Origin: Diprion similis
Lineage: Eukaryota > Arthropoda > Insecta > Hymenoptera > Diprionidae
Assembly (NCBI RefSeq): GCF_021155765.1
Contig: NC_060118.1
Location: 13,404,146-13,468,145, forward strand
Direction of reading: 5' to 3'
DNA: 64,000 bases
Part shown: piece after piece, positions 22,001-31,800 of the stretch
How the letters are laid out: each line of letters starts with the position of its first letter
Numbering within the stretch: the stretch's first letter is position 1
The notes under the pieces: generated by a model
The model's input: the letters and a program-made list of their open reading frames with translations, nothing else
Database searches by the model: none
What the model was told of the DNA's origin: nothing
Translations under genes and position numbers: made by a program

Positions 22001-24543
22001 AAACGTCGGTTTCACCCGTGAGACAAAATTTTGTGCTAATATTCAATTCCGCGAATCGTTTTTCTACTTGCATACTCGTTCGCCCGTGCGGTTGAGAATT
22101 CGCGTTGTGACGATGATTCGGTAAAATTTGTAAAATCTGTAAGAATAACAAAAAATAATCGATTTTTAGTTAAATCGATTATTTTTTAAATACGATATCA
22201 ATTCATGCGATTAATACGTGAAAAATAAACAAACATTTTCACCTGAAATAGAAAAAAAAAACGATAAACTAAAAAAAAAAAAAACACGAAACCGCTTAAT
22301 TCCTGCCGATTCAATCAAATCGCGTTCGATTATTTTCGGCTTAGAAGGAGCATCGCGGATTTGAAATCTAGACAAACAAGTCGAGCCTAACGTGACTCGC
22401 CTCGTTATTCCGCGTCGCAATTCAATTCTAGTACCCACTCAATTATCCGCTCGATAGTGCGGCATACTCGGACTGAAACCGAGTATATGATTCGAAATAT
22501 CCATTGTTCATGTGTACCTACGGAGTAGGTGGAATTGCGTGCGGTTTCCCCGCTTTTTCCCGGGAGGTATCGAAAGCGGAAGCACGTATGATCCTGCGGA
22601 CGAACGGTCCTCGGATCGTAATATCGAGTGGGGGTTCTATAGAGGTGGAGAGGAGGAAGGACGCGGGTGTATAATCGGGGCTGCAAAATCCCCTTCCGGA
22701 TCTGCCGGCGACTCGCGAACTGCCTCGGCGAAGCTGATACAATATTGAATGAAAAAAGTGGTAAGGGCAGTTCGTGTTATCGGGATCGCCGGTCTTCCCG
22801 CCTCTTGGGTCTCGTCGCGTAGGCCTTCTTTATGGCGAGAAATCCCCACTGGCAACCGAAATAATTGAAAGGAATGACTCCCCGTTGACCGCCTCACGCG
22901 ACCCTCTAACGTCCCGGTATCACGCCAGAATCCTTCCGGGACCTCGTTCCACCTCGTTCTTACACGGCAAGTCCACGAGCAGAGGATTTGCGATCCGCAC
23001 TTGCCGATTTAGCCTCAACGCGATGTGTTCCTTCGCCATTTTCCGCAACCCCCACGCTCTTTCTCTATATAGCTTGATTTTCGACCCTTGATAGTTGTGA
23101 GGATTCGCGAAAGAGGCGAGCTTTCTTTTCTCTTTTTTTACTTTTTTTTGCGGGAATATTTCTACGTGCAGATATTTGAATAAAATTTCACTTCACCCGT
23201 GGGCAAGTGATGGCAAGTTTTTGCATATTTTCCGCGGTGTGGATGTAAGAGGGGATGATAGAGCGGGCTTGAGGGAGGAAGTCCGGGTGGTTCTCCCATC
23301 AGCATTACCTACCCGTAACAATGCGGTATTTTTTCCCCCTTTGTTTCCCGGGCATTACGCACCGCTGGGTTCTCGGGTATGCTTGAGGAGTAAAAGGCGG
23401 CGGCTAGGGTCAATGAGAACGAGGTAATTGAGGTAATATACAAGAACGTCACCCGAAGAGTGTTTACTTTCCAGTTACCGCGCGGCCAAAAGCTGCGGCG
23501 AGCTTACAAGACGCGTTTTATGCGTATGCGCTCGGTCGAATAATTTTCGGGAAACTCGCGTCAACCCTCCGCTGGTGTCTAAGGATCGCGACTCGAGGGC
23601 ACATTTGAATAAAAATAATACAATTTTAAAAGCCAAGTGGCAAGGATCATTGGGCGAAATTTTTAGATCGTAGAAAAACGCCAGAGTGATTTCTGACCGC
23701 GGTTTCAGACTTTTGGAATATAGTTTTACGATATAAGTATACTTTTACTTGTCTTCTGCGGAAGAGAAAATTATGCTCTCTTTTTCTAATCGACGAAGCT
23801 ATTACCGTTTTTAATAAAATTTCGAATCAACTGGAAACTTTTTTATATAAAGAAAATTTTACGTCAAGTATTTGGACGTTTTGATTTAAATAAAATCAAC
23901 CACCGATCGTAAACGATCTTCCGAAAATTGAATAAAAATTGATCTCTGTTCTCGATAGTCCGGAGAACTAGACCTTATCCTTTAAAAAACAGCGAGATTC
24001 TCGTAGCAATTGTATTTTCACCCCGTTTGTCACTAAATCTCCAACGTACGACGAATGAAAAAATTTGTAGTGAAAAACGGGATCGCAAATAGAACAACAA
24101 AGAACCCCGAATGAATCGGATCCTAAATCAACATTCGAAAAGCGATCAACGTGATGGTGACTTTGGACACGAATATCTTTCCACGGTAGAAAAAAAAGAA
24201 AAAAAAGAAAAAGAGGAAAAGAAATAATAATAATAACAATAATAATAAAAAAGTACAATGGAGCGCAGGTGGACGCGCATGCGAAAAAGAGGGTGAAACG
24301 TTCGCTGCGGCAATGTTTACAGTATAATAATTCATTAGAATTATATTCTGAATTTCCCGACTACATTCGTATATAAAACGCCAAGTGACAAGTAGAATGA
24401 GACGTGAACTGACCTTGCGGCATGATGGCGAAAAAAATGAAGAGTGTAAGGCAGGGGATGGTGATCCAGGATCTCCTCGGCGAGAACCCCTGATGCCAGG
24501 TGCAGCGATCGGTGTTGTTCGGGGAGGTGATTGACGACGACAT
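4900..24543 (-). CDS. nAChRalpha6: Nicotinic acetylcholine receptor alpha subunit (alpha6-like), 5' part only
   Basis: This is a ligand-gated cation channel subunit of cholinergic synapses, and only its N-terminal 141 residues are in the window. Coding exons on the minus strand are 24414-24543, 14271-14410, 10745-10789 and 4900-5009 (130, 140, 45 and 110 nt; junction phases 1, 0, 0, 2), and all join in frame. Exon 1 gives a signal peptide whose hydrophobic stretch is at residues about 26-43. The mature protein begins EGQGGYHEKRLL, followed by NTLERPVANESEPLEV and FGLTLQQIIDV, then the 45-nt exon DEKNQLLVTNIWLSL, then EYGGVRDLRITPNKLWKPDV. This is the start of the Cys-loop ligand-binding domain. 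The 45/110-nt exon pair and the LEV/QQIIDV wording fit the insect alpha5/6/7 clade, with alpha6 closest from memory. The Cys-loop, the transmembrane helices and the edited exons lie beyond base 1. The subunit number is less certain than the family. Confidence 0.92.
5153..5231. other. 79-nt near-perfect hairpin (intronic)
   Basis: Two 35-nt arms (5153-5187 and 5197-5231) flank a 9-nt loop. As plus-strand RNA, 33 of 35 positions pair, two of them as G-U. The minus-strand transcript pairs slightly less well. It lies 144 nt upstream of the exon 4 acceptor in the receptor transcript. It could be an intronic pre-miRNA, a splicing structure or a small foldback relic. Confidence 0.75.
6713..6883. mobile_element. 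Small inverted-terminal-repeat element (MITE-like)
   Basis: Left end GGAGAGGGTGGGGCGAAGTGG; right end in reverse complement GGAGAGTGGGGCAAAGTGG. The element is about 171 bp, has an AT-rich middle and no coding sequence. Target duplication is unclear. Confidence 0.62.
7615..7646. repeat. (GA)n microsatellite
   Basis: About 16 GA units within a purine-rich tract. Confidence 0.9.
8153..8177. repeat. (GGT)n microsatellite
   Basis: About eight uninterrupted GGT units. Confidence 0.9.
8640..8941. mobile_element. Foldback (large inverted repeat) element
   Basis: Left GCGGATCCAATATGGCGG (8701-8718) mirrors right CCACCGTATTGGATCTGC (8863-8880) around a centre near 8790. Similarity continues outward with small gaps for roughly 60 bp per arm. 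No open frame. Probably a non-autonomous foldback or MITE. Confidence 0.62.
9427..9678. mobile_element. MITE-like element with AGGGTGGG termini
   Basis: Left AGGGTGGGGCAAA and right (reverse complement) AGGGTGGGCCAAA lie 252 bp apart, and the inverted similarity runs about 35 bp into each end. The interior is AT-rich and non-coding. Confidence 0.65.
9993..10018. repeat. Perfect 12-bp-arm palindrome
   Basis: Arms TACCTACGAGTA and TACTCGTAGGTA are exact inverted copies around a 2-nt spacer. Confidence 0.85.
10341..10400. repeat. AAT/GTT triplet tract forming an inverted repeat
   Basis: A run of caataacaataat-like triplets is followed by attgttattgttgtt and attattatcatt, so the two halves are largely complementary. 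Confidence 0.6.
10745..10789 (-). CDS. nAChRalpha6: nAChR alpha exon 3 (45 nt)
   Basis: The exon encodes exactly 15 codons, DEKNQLLVTNIWLSL, with donor CTG|GTAAGT. The acceptor context ...CGTAAAAAG is purine-rich and weak; its pyrimidine tract lies further upstream in an imperfect triplet repeat. I found no second copy of this exon, although alpha6 genes in other insects often have mutually exclusive versions. Confidence 0.92.
10807..10904. repeat. Imperfect GAA/GTA/GCG triplet repeat
   Basis: About 32 triplets, mainly gaa then gta, gtg, gca and gcg. On the transcribed minus strand it reads as CTA/CTG/TTC-rich and ends 18 nt from the exon 3 acceptor. Confidence 0.85.
11046..11090. repeat. 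(ACCTAC)n hexamer array
   Basis: Seven to eight tandem ACCTAC units. This is not the arthropod telomere motif TTAGG. Confidence 0.88.
11327..11350. repeat. (TC)n microsatellite
   Basis: About 12 TC units. Confidence 0.9.
11480..12030. mobile_element. Large imperfect palindrome (foldback element), about 550 bp
   Basis: Arms are collinear inverted copies around a centre at about 11754. For example, TGTAGTTTTTATAA at 11616-11629 mirrors TTATAAAAACTACA at 11880-11893, and CAGATGTG near 11510-11517 mirrors CACATCTG near 11992-11999, with no net shift between anchors. The centre is alternating AT. There is no coding sequence. It would fold into a very long hairpin in RNA or in single-stranded DNA. 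Confidence 0.78.
12760..12933 (+). other. Low-complexity D/N/Q open frame (57 codons), coding status unknown
   Basis: An ATG opens a frame with a run of seven Asp, then Asn/Asp and Asn/Ser stretches, then a Gln-rich end, and stops at TAA 12931-12933. The last Gln codon is followed by GTATTA, a possible donor. It lies on the strand opposite the receptor, inside intron 2. It may simply be a GAT/AAC/CAA triplet repeat; a nested exon cannot be excluded. Confidence 0.3.
13013..13042. repeat. (TC)n microsatellite
   Basis: About 15 TC units. Confidence 0.9.
14271..14410 (-). CDS. nAChRalpha6: nAChR alpha exon 2
   Basis: The acceptor is TTTCAG and the donor is GTG|GTAAGT. The exon encodes GQGGYHEKRLLNHLL through QQIIDV (46 full codons). 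It lies about 10 kb from exon 1. Confidence 0.93.
14523..14558. repeat. (CCA)n microsatellite
   Basis: About 11 CCA units. Confidence 0.9.
14738..14770. repeat. (CT)n microsatellite
   Basis: CT-rich dinucleotide tract with one or two interruptions. Confidence 0.85.
14944..14980. repeat. (GA)n microsatellite
   Basis: Purine dinucleotide tract with AA interruptions. Confidence 0.85.
18049..18068. repeat. G homopolymer (20 nt)
   Basis: Twenty consecutive G on the plus strand, followed by a short T-C5 segment. It could form a G-quadruplex; its length in the assembly may be unreliable. Confidence 0.85.
18920..19015. repeat. Possible terminal segment of a dispersed element
   Basis: GGGGGCGTCCATTGATTACG, a long T tract, then AACCCCCCTCACCCTGTGAG. 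This arrangement resembles ends of dispersed repeats I recall from many insect genomes; the family is not identified. Confidence 0.35.
19032..19409 (+). pseudogene. pogo/Tigger-type transposase relic (N-terminal HTH fragment)
   Basis: At 19034 a pogo-like terminus, CCGTCGAACCTCGCTAACTGG, follows a TA dinucleotide. At 19296-19409 a plus-strand frame reads SLSRNDKRKVKSLSIGEKIR and continues VIEAVKTGSEKKKHIFG before a stop. Basic residues, then LSIGEKIRVIEAVKTG, match the CENP-B-type helix-turn-helix that opens pogo/Tigger transposases. The catalytic DDE region is missing, so this is a dead 5' fragment. The family-level call rests on one short helix and the terminus. Confidence 0.6.
20424..20466. 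repeat. (GAA)n/(GGA)n triplet tract
   Basis: Purine triplet tract, gaagaagaagaaaaagaagaag passing into gaggaggagg. Confidence 0.85.
21278..21604. mobile_element. TA-flanked MITE with about 50-bp terminal inverted repeats (Tc1/mariner-like)
   Basis: The left end GTCCGGTCGAATTAG and right end (reverse complement) GCCCGGTCGAATTAG are followed inward by a shared CCGGAAAAAATTGTAAGTA segment. TA flanks both sides (21276-21277 and 21605-21606), as expected for a TA target duplication. The element is 327 bp with no transposase frame. Confidence 0.8.
22220..22345. repeat. Dispersed repeat, copy B
   Basis: Matches 1130-1305: TTTTCACCTGAAAT, an A-rich tract, then CCGATTCAATC, GATTATTTT and GGCTTAG. 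Confidence 0.6.
24414..24543 (-). CDS. nAChRalpha6: nAChR alpha exon 1 (signal peptide)
   Basis: The ATG at 24543 is preceded by CAAC, a good insect start context. The exon encodes 43 residues, ends PCLTLFIFFAIMPQ, and is spliced at CAAG|GTCAGT in phase 1. The next exon supplies AG, giving Glu. The 5' UTR boundary is not resolved. Confidence 0.88.
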
Positions 24544-27290
24544 GTTGCGAAATCCCGCACCGGAACTTCACACCTCACTCGCGGTTGAATAAGGGAAGGA
24601 GTAATACCTCACCACCGGCAAACTGTAACGCACTATCGCATCATCTTCGGCGAACGAACAGGCTCGCCAAATTTCCATCGATACGGTGCTGCTGTATCGA
24701 ATTCCGCCGATTCCGGGCCCCGAGATAACACGGGGCTAATTACTCGGACCCTTGGCTTCCGGACCCCCCGACTTGGCCGTCATAACCAACGCGAACAGGA
24801 ATTGAGCCGATCTTAGACCCTTCCTTCGTCCCTGTCTCTCTTCTCCCTTCTCCCTTCTCCCTAAGAAGCTTCCGAGGCGTCGCTCACCCCCTTCAATTTG
24901 ATCAATTCCCCTGCAACCCGAACAATTATTATTCCCGAGGTCGCAAATTCCGTCCTAGAACAGACACCTGTCGTCTCTTTCACCCCCACCCCCTCGGTTT
25001 TTCTCTCTCTCTCTTTTAACCCCTTTTTCCGCGAGCACTCAAACGGCGGCACTTTCTTTGTACAGCGTGTATAATAATCCGCCAACCGAGAGGAGCAAGA
25101 ACAGCGCGAGGGATGAATAGCTCGGGCCTTTTCACCGGACGTAGATATCTCCGGAAATCCGACTCGCGTCGAAAAGACTGGAGACTAATCGTCCGGTGAA
25201 AAAATATTCGTTCTACTAGTTATTTCGTCTTCCGTTTGATCTCACCCACCCCTGTATTTGGCACGGGGCTTGGCATGCAACACGTTAGATCCTTGATCGT
25301 CGGCTGACTAGGACGTGATACCCCCTTACTTTTATCGGCGCATCACGCGATCATTCCCTTCGCGTACTCGTACTAAATGTATCACATACGTGATGCACAC
25401 TCGAAGGAACCGCGAGGAGACGACGGGTGTCAGAATTCCAGGACGATACGCGACAATAACCGATAGCTTCGGGATTATCTACTCAATGTATCAATGGGCT
25501 TGCAGCCAAGAGCACAGGGCGTGAAGGGGGGTGTGCGATCGTACTTTCGAAGGCACAGCCGACTCCAGACTTCCGTTTCGGTGGTTTCCCTCTTCTTCTT
25601 CTTCTTCGGACGGTCCAATGGACACGATCGGAGAGACACCTCAGACTTCGGGTCCCTCGTAGTATCGTCGAGATTATCGATGATCGCCAGCAAGTGCCGG
25701 GCAGCGGCTCGCGCGAGCTTTTTGCACCCCGGACCGAAGGTTTTTCCTCAAATTCTTCATTGGCGCTTCACTTTGTCAGCCTTCGCCAGCCGCTCGAGGA
25801 ACCTCCTCGAAGACTCTGCCGTGCCGGAGAAAAACTCCCAAGGAATTCCAGTCACGCGGTCGACCCACGCCAAGTGTTCCAGTCCGCAAGCTCGGGACAC
25901 CGGATCATCCGGCAGCGCAACAGTGTAATCAGATTCGCGCTCGTTGTCTGGGTACAGTTTCGCAGCTCAGACACCCCCGTTTCGCATCTCTTTTTTGCAT
26001 CTACGTTTCTCCGAACGAATCCAAGCGCTTTTGCAGTTTGGGGAAAAATCGGCGTGCAGGGAGGACGGGGAGGAACCGTTCCGGAATCTTATCGGAGGTG
26101 GTAGACTTTTATATCCAAGGAGTAGGCAGCAGTAGGCAGCAGGTAGCAGGCAGCAGGTACCACCACTACCAGACCAGCCCAGACCAGCGCCAGATCCGCC
26201 AGATCCGCCAGACCTACCAACGCGATTCAGTGGCTGGCTGCAAACTGGACCACCACGCATCCAGCATCCCTTCCCTCCCTCTCCAGACCCTCTCGCACCC
26301 TCACCCGAGAATCACCCCCTGGACCACCACCATCACCGCCACCCGGAGGCACCCCCCAGATCAATATTATACCCACCCAACCACCGAACCACCTCTCCGA
26401 GTCTCTGGCATGGCATGGTTTTACCTCTTCCACCGCGAAGGTTCCAACTTCCAACTTCGGACCTGATTCGGAGCACCGGTTTTCAACACCGTACATGCTG
26501 CGTAAAATCGCTTCCAACGTATTATGAACGTTACTGTTAGCGCCTCTCTCTTTCTCGCTTCCATCATCTAAGCCCTCCAAATCCATCCCCGACGCTTAAT
26601 GTTACAGGGGTAGTTTTTCGTATTTACATGTTACTCCGGTTGATACAAGTACGCGGCATGATTCGTAAGCTTTGAATCGATATTGAAAATATATGCAACA
26701 AACGGATACCTATCCTTGTGCACCGCATGCACGTACATACATTGCACATGGTCTGTGTTTACGTGTTGCCCCAGCAGCAGGAATCAAGCTCAATCTGTTG
26801 CAGCTAGCGTGCGTATTACTGCGTGATTGCAGTTTGCATGTGATCGTTGTAGTTATGTTGTAGATGCAATGCAAGTCGCCGCGGAAATTCGACACTTGTT
26901 GACCTATTTTTTTAATTGTAATGTGTACATGCAGTTTGGCGTGTAGTACAAGGCGACTCACATATGTACGCAGCACGTGCGTGTGTGTACCTTGGTAAAT
27001 GCTGAAGAGCGTGTCAAGGGCTGAAGCCTCCGCCTGAGGCAACCTGCCGTAAAGGCCGCATGCGGAGACGAGAAACTCCGCTAGACTGCAAGGTATTTGA
27101 TTTGTTTTAACAATTACGTATATACTAGTACATACGTGCGACGTTTCTCTGAGAAAAATTATTCACCGGAAACGGTACACGATGGAAAATTTATCACTTT
27201 AGTCTGTTCTACCGGATTCGAAGAAATGGTAGAGGAGACTGTAAACGACTAAACAAGACCAATAAAAACACTTCGGTTTAATAGACAAGG
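24544..27290. other. Intergenic, GC-rich in its first 2 kb; no supported gene
   Basis: This should hold the receptor promoter and 5' UTR. It contains a GGCAGCAGGTAGCAG-type imperfect repeat near 26126-26158 and a repeated ccagatccg unit near 26188-26215. Several open frames exist on both strands but none shows a domain, splice support or consistent composition. Confidence 0.5.
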
Positions 27291-28896
27291 TGTTTATTTC
27301 TGTCAATGAATTTGTACACTTTATTTACTAATATTAATAATTCTATAGTATATACTATATGTAAATTTACCAATTTCGACTATGACTTAAATATTAAAAT
27401 TACATTTAAAAAAACAAAAGAAAAAAACATACAGAAGAAAGTTAAACCGTGTTCGACGCGTACCCTAAATTCCACGCTACCATTATAAAACGTCCTTTTA
27501 AACATCTCAAAACGTTCGATCATAGCATCTGGTTCGTTCTACGTTTATATATTTAAATAAATTTTCTGGTTATTTTCAAAAAATATGTTGCATATTTTTT
27601 TATTTTATTTATTACTCCTTTCCTTCTTTTTATATACGATTACATACTTGCAATCCTTACAATAATATGTAAATAGTATCGCTTAAAATCTAAATGTAAT
27701 ATATGTATTGTAAATAATTGTTTTTTTTTTCTTGTCGCATTCCGAGAAGTAGGGAGGTATTCTCATGTCATACATAAGTATACAGTTTATCTCGGGCGCT
27801 GCGATTGTTGCGGGGCTTGAACATTCGGAACCCCGTCATAGTGACATGATGGAATCGCAACACGGTCGCGTATGAATTTATCGCTTAAACTTAAGCCTTA
27901 TAAAATTGCAGTAGTTATATGTATAATATACGAATCGAAATTATTATGCTTCATAATATGTACATTGTACAATTTGAAACTGATCTCATTCACATGCATC
28001 TATAATACGGGGTATATAAATTTATGGGTAAGGTGCGCGCCCGCGTAAGTATCAGAAAGAAAGAATGCTCAAAATCGCGCCTTAAACAATCACGCTCAAC
28101 AGACGCCATTAGACGCGAAACTTGAAATTTTTTAGAAACTGACAAACACACACACACACACACAAACATTTGCTCGACTGTGAAATTAAGTTTATAAAGG
28201 ATAAACCTGTGTGTACATTTTGTCGGCTAAAAATCAAACAACGCCGTTATCTAGTTCTGTTTCAACTGTTTATATTTATTCAACAGCTAGTCAATATTCA
28301 TTCGCGTCTGATAACAATGAAGAGAGATAAATAGATACTGTTGGAATGACTGAAAACGTTGAACCCTGAACCTACCACCCACGTCGTGTGATCAGCATAT
28401 ATATGCCATACATGTAATCCCATTGATTCTCTTTGATCCATTCACATGATTGAAAAGTCCGTCTTATTTCCCGTTGTTTTTCCGCATAATTAAGAAATAT
28501 ATTTATACATTTCTTGACGTCAATTTGTACCGACACAATAAACGTGATAACAGATTGTAATCTCTGTACGTGCAAACGTAAATAGCCACCAACCGCCGAC
28601 CGTAGTCTGCGCCTTGGCCTTAAATTGAATAATTGTCGACTCCGATTATGAAACGAACGGGTGCGCGTGTACAAGCTCTATTCTCAGGGCGTATTCTCAG
28701 GCCACCCGATCCCTACGACAGTTGACCTTTCGAATACCGCTAAACGTAGCCGCGATCGTCTAATCGAATACTTAGATGTATAAACAGATTGGCTGTACAC
28801 GGTCGACAAATAAAAAAGGTTTCGACATTACTGTGATGCATATCGCTCACCGTTTCTGAAATTAATAATAAATTGGTGACCGACGTCTCATTACTT
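27291..28896 (-). other. Probable 3' UTR of the hnRNPU-like gene
   Basis: AT-rich, non-coding, immediately after the hnRNPU-like stop codon. An AATAAA on the minus strand at about 27292-27297 is a plausible distal poly(A) signal. No other gene is seen. Confidence 0.45.
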
Positions 28897-31800
28897 CTAC
28901 TTTTGTTGCTGAGCTTGCTGAGCATTCGTCGTCGTTGTTTGAGTCGGGAACGAGTAGGACGGAGTGTAGCTCTGCCAGCCCTGTGAGTACCCGTACGTGC
29001 CTGAGTTCGTCGTCGAGGCGCTCGTCGAGCTCGCACCTCCGGTCGTTGTTGCCTGAAATAACCCGATTTCTCGATTATTGCTTGGCGATCTCACCAGATT
29101 TAAACCATTCGCACATGCGACAGAGAGGATAAAAATTTATTTACAGTCTGAGCAGAACCGGTGACGGCCGCTTGACCCGACTGTTGTTGTTGTTGTTGCT
29201 GCTGTTGCTGCTGCTGACCCCAATATTGATTATAATACTGTTGCTGATTCCACCCGCCCCAATTTCCGTTCCCGTAATTCTGTTGATTGTAGCCACCCTG
29301 GCCGTACGAATTTTGCCCAAATCCTTTCCAGCCTCCCCATTGTTGTTGACCCCATCCACCCTGTTGCCCCCAACCACCCTGCTGCGACTGACTACCGGAC
29401 CATCCACCCTGTTGACCCCAGCCACCTCCGCTCTGTTGTTGCGAGCCTTGATAACTAAAAGAAAGATTATAGTCAGTATCTCTGTGGATTCTCTATCCAA
29501 TGTAAATATTTTTGTCTCATAAATAGTTTCTGATTCGTTCGTAAATTTATGTTTTGTCCGACTCACCCCATAGCTCCCCAGCCTCCGCCTTGTCTTTGCT
29601 GAGAACCTCGGTTGCGATCGTTTCCTCCTGCTGGCCTTCTGTCTCCACCACCCCCACGTCTGTCGTTTCCGCCGCGGTGCGACGGCACGAGAGGTCCGCC
29701 TCTGCCACCACCCCTCCAACCACCGCCAGAAGCTGTACCGTATCCGCCGCTCCCACTGCTTCCTCCGTGTCTAAGGTGTCCTCCTGATCCACCACTGCTC
29801 CCTCCGCTTCCGCTACCTCCACCGCTGCCACTACCACTGCCACGTTGTGGCCTGTCTCGCCAACCACCCCCGTTATTACCGCCACGCCATCCACCCATGT
29901 TGCGATTTCTTTCTGGGTCTAGGAAAAATTTTGATTTTAGTTAATCCACAGTTTTCGCGTGTAGCTGAGATTGATGAGCGATTTTTTTTTTTTTTTTTTT
30001 CTTGTTTTAAATTGCATTCAAACTTACATCCGACCCTGCGATCGCGATGATCTCGGCTGTCCCTGCTGTCACGACTGCTCCGTGAATCACGACTGTCTCT
30101 GTGACTATCGACTTTCTCGAAACGTGGCCTTTTGTTGATTTGTTGTTGGGAGAATCCTGCTTCCTTTCCTTCTTTGTTGTACTTTTCTATCAGCTTCTTT
30201 GCTTCTTCTTCCTGAAGCTCGACGTATTCGACTACGTCGAAAGACTCGCCCACAGTAGGTGCAGAGAAGTTTGCTGAAAATACGAGAGAACACCCAGGTG
30301 ATATAATTTTTCACTTCCAAAGTGCTGTTTCCAGAAATGATCGTGTGAAAAACAGTCAGGCTGACAAATAAGTTTCGATGACAGCTCAGTTACAGAAAAG
30401 CTCTATAAAACTCGCGAATTCCTGCAGTAAATTGATCTTCAAGTATCGAAGTACTGAATGTATGCAATCGTGAGTATCATAAATATGACGGAAGGCAACA
30501 AATGATGTAACAAGATACGGGGCACAGAATGTAGCTGTCAGCGAAACTTAGGAATATATGTTGAGGAAAAGAAATGATGTCTAAGAATTGTATGATAACG
30601 TTATATCGTAGGCGACCTTGTCGGGTATAATCGGGAGAGTATAGCATGTAGCGCGGGTACTCCCGATGAAAATAGGGACCAACCTTTCATTTCCAGGACC
30701 GCGGAATCAGGAACATCCTTGCCTTCGATGGCCTCACGCTTAGCAGTGCGTAACTTGAATTCTTCGTCCGTTGGTACTATAACTACAGCCTTCCGTTGAA
30801 ACCCGTAGAAACGCCTCATTTTGCGCCTTTGTGCGGTAGGATATACGTTTGTCTGTATCGGTTCCACAGAAAATATAGATGTCATGAGATTTCATTCGTG
30901 ATGCATTAACAGGCGGGCGCTGATTTATTTGCTCCAAAGATTCATTAAAACGTTCTTGGAATTAAATAAGCAAAGGCAAGCGCTTTCGTCGTACACCCTA
31001 CTTTCTTTTGTCTCTCTCTCTCTTTCTTTCTTCCATGGATGTATACCTACGCTCAAATCAGTTTTATTTACTTATCTAGTACTCCCGTACATACATATAT
31101 TTACATATATGTACGTACGATGCTTACCTGCAGAGGCTTACGTCCAACGCGGATTTGAATACAATATCCTCTTACATCTCTAAATGTACTAGATGATATT
31201 CAGACTATCACAATCCGACCTCAGTAATTTGCTTATCTACTAGTAAAAATTCCACTAATAGTGTAAAATGAGAGAGAAAAGAGTATGTAGACAAAAAAAA
31301 AAAAAAAAAACCAGACTGTTCCGTCTCAAGTCCATAAACTTAATTCTCGCATTCTCTCAACTTACCTATACGCGATGCGCGAGTATAATGTAAGCGAAGT
31401 GGATGTGTATCTTGGGTAATATTTTAGCTATTTCTCCAGGAACCACTAACATTACGTGAACATTTTTTAGCCCATAAACTTGATCTGCCAGAGTTTCAAA
31501 TTACTCATCTTTGCCGTGAGCAGAATAGAACTTAATCAATAATTATCCTAAACATACCTTCACACCGCCCATGAATGATTGCGACGTTCTTGCCGACTTA
31601 ACAACTTACATTTCTAATCCGTACCTTTATTTACATGTTGCATGACATTTTATACACAAATATTAACCTGAACTGAACTCTCTATTCACATGATTTTAAA
31701 CTGGATTTTTTCAGGAAGGAAATAGGGTAAAAAAAAAAAATGTACACAGTTCACAGCTCACAGTTACAGTTCCGTTCAGTAATATATGTATATAGATGCG

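Larger units (their letters stand above)
14411..24413 (-). other. nAChR intron 1
   Basis: A 10-kb intron, visibly GC-richer than the introns further 3'. It contains (CCA)n, (CT)n and (GA)n microsatellites, a 20-base G run, a pogo/Tigger relic, a TA-flanked MITE and a second copy of a dispersed repeat. Open frames here lack domain content and look like chance products of GC-rich sequence. Confidence 0.7.

Noticed and set aside
25494-26586. Open frames of 119-144 codons in the GC-rich region upstream of the receptor
   Set aside because: Competing frames on both strands with Pro/Arg/Ser-biased composition and simple repeats; no recognisable protein.
29141-29944. Plus-strand leucine/proline-rich open frames over the hnRNPU-like tail
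   Set aside because: They are antisense shadows of Gln/Gly-rich codons.
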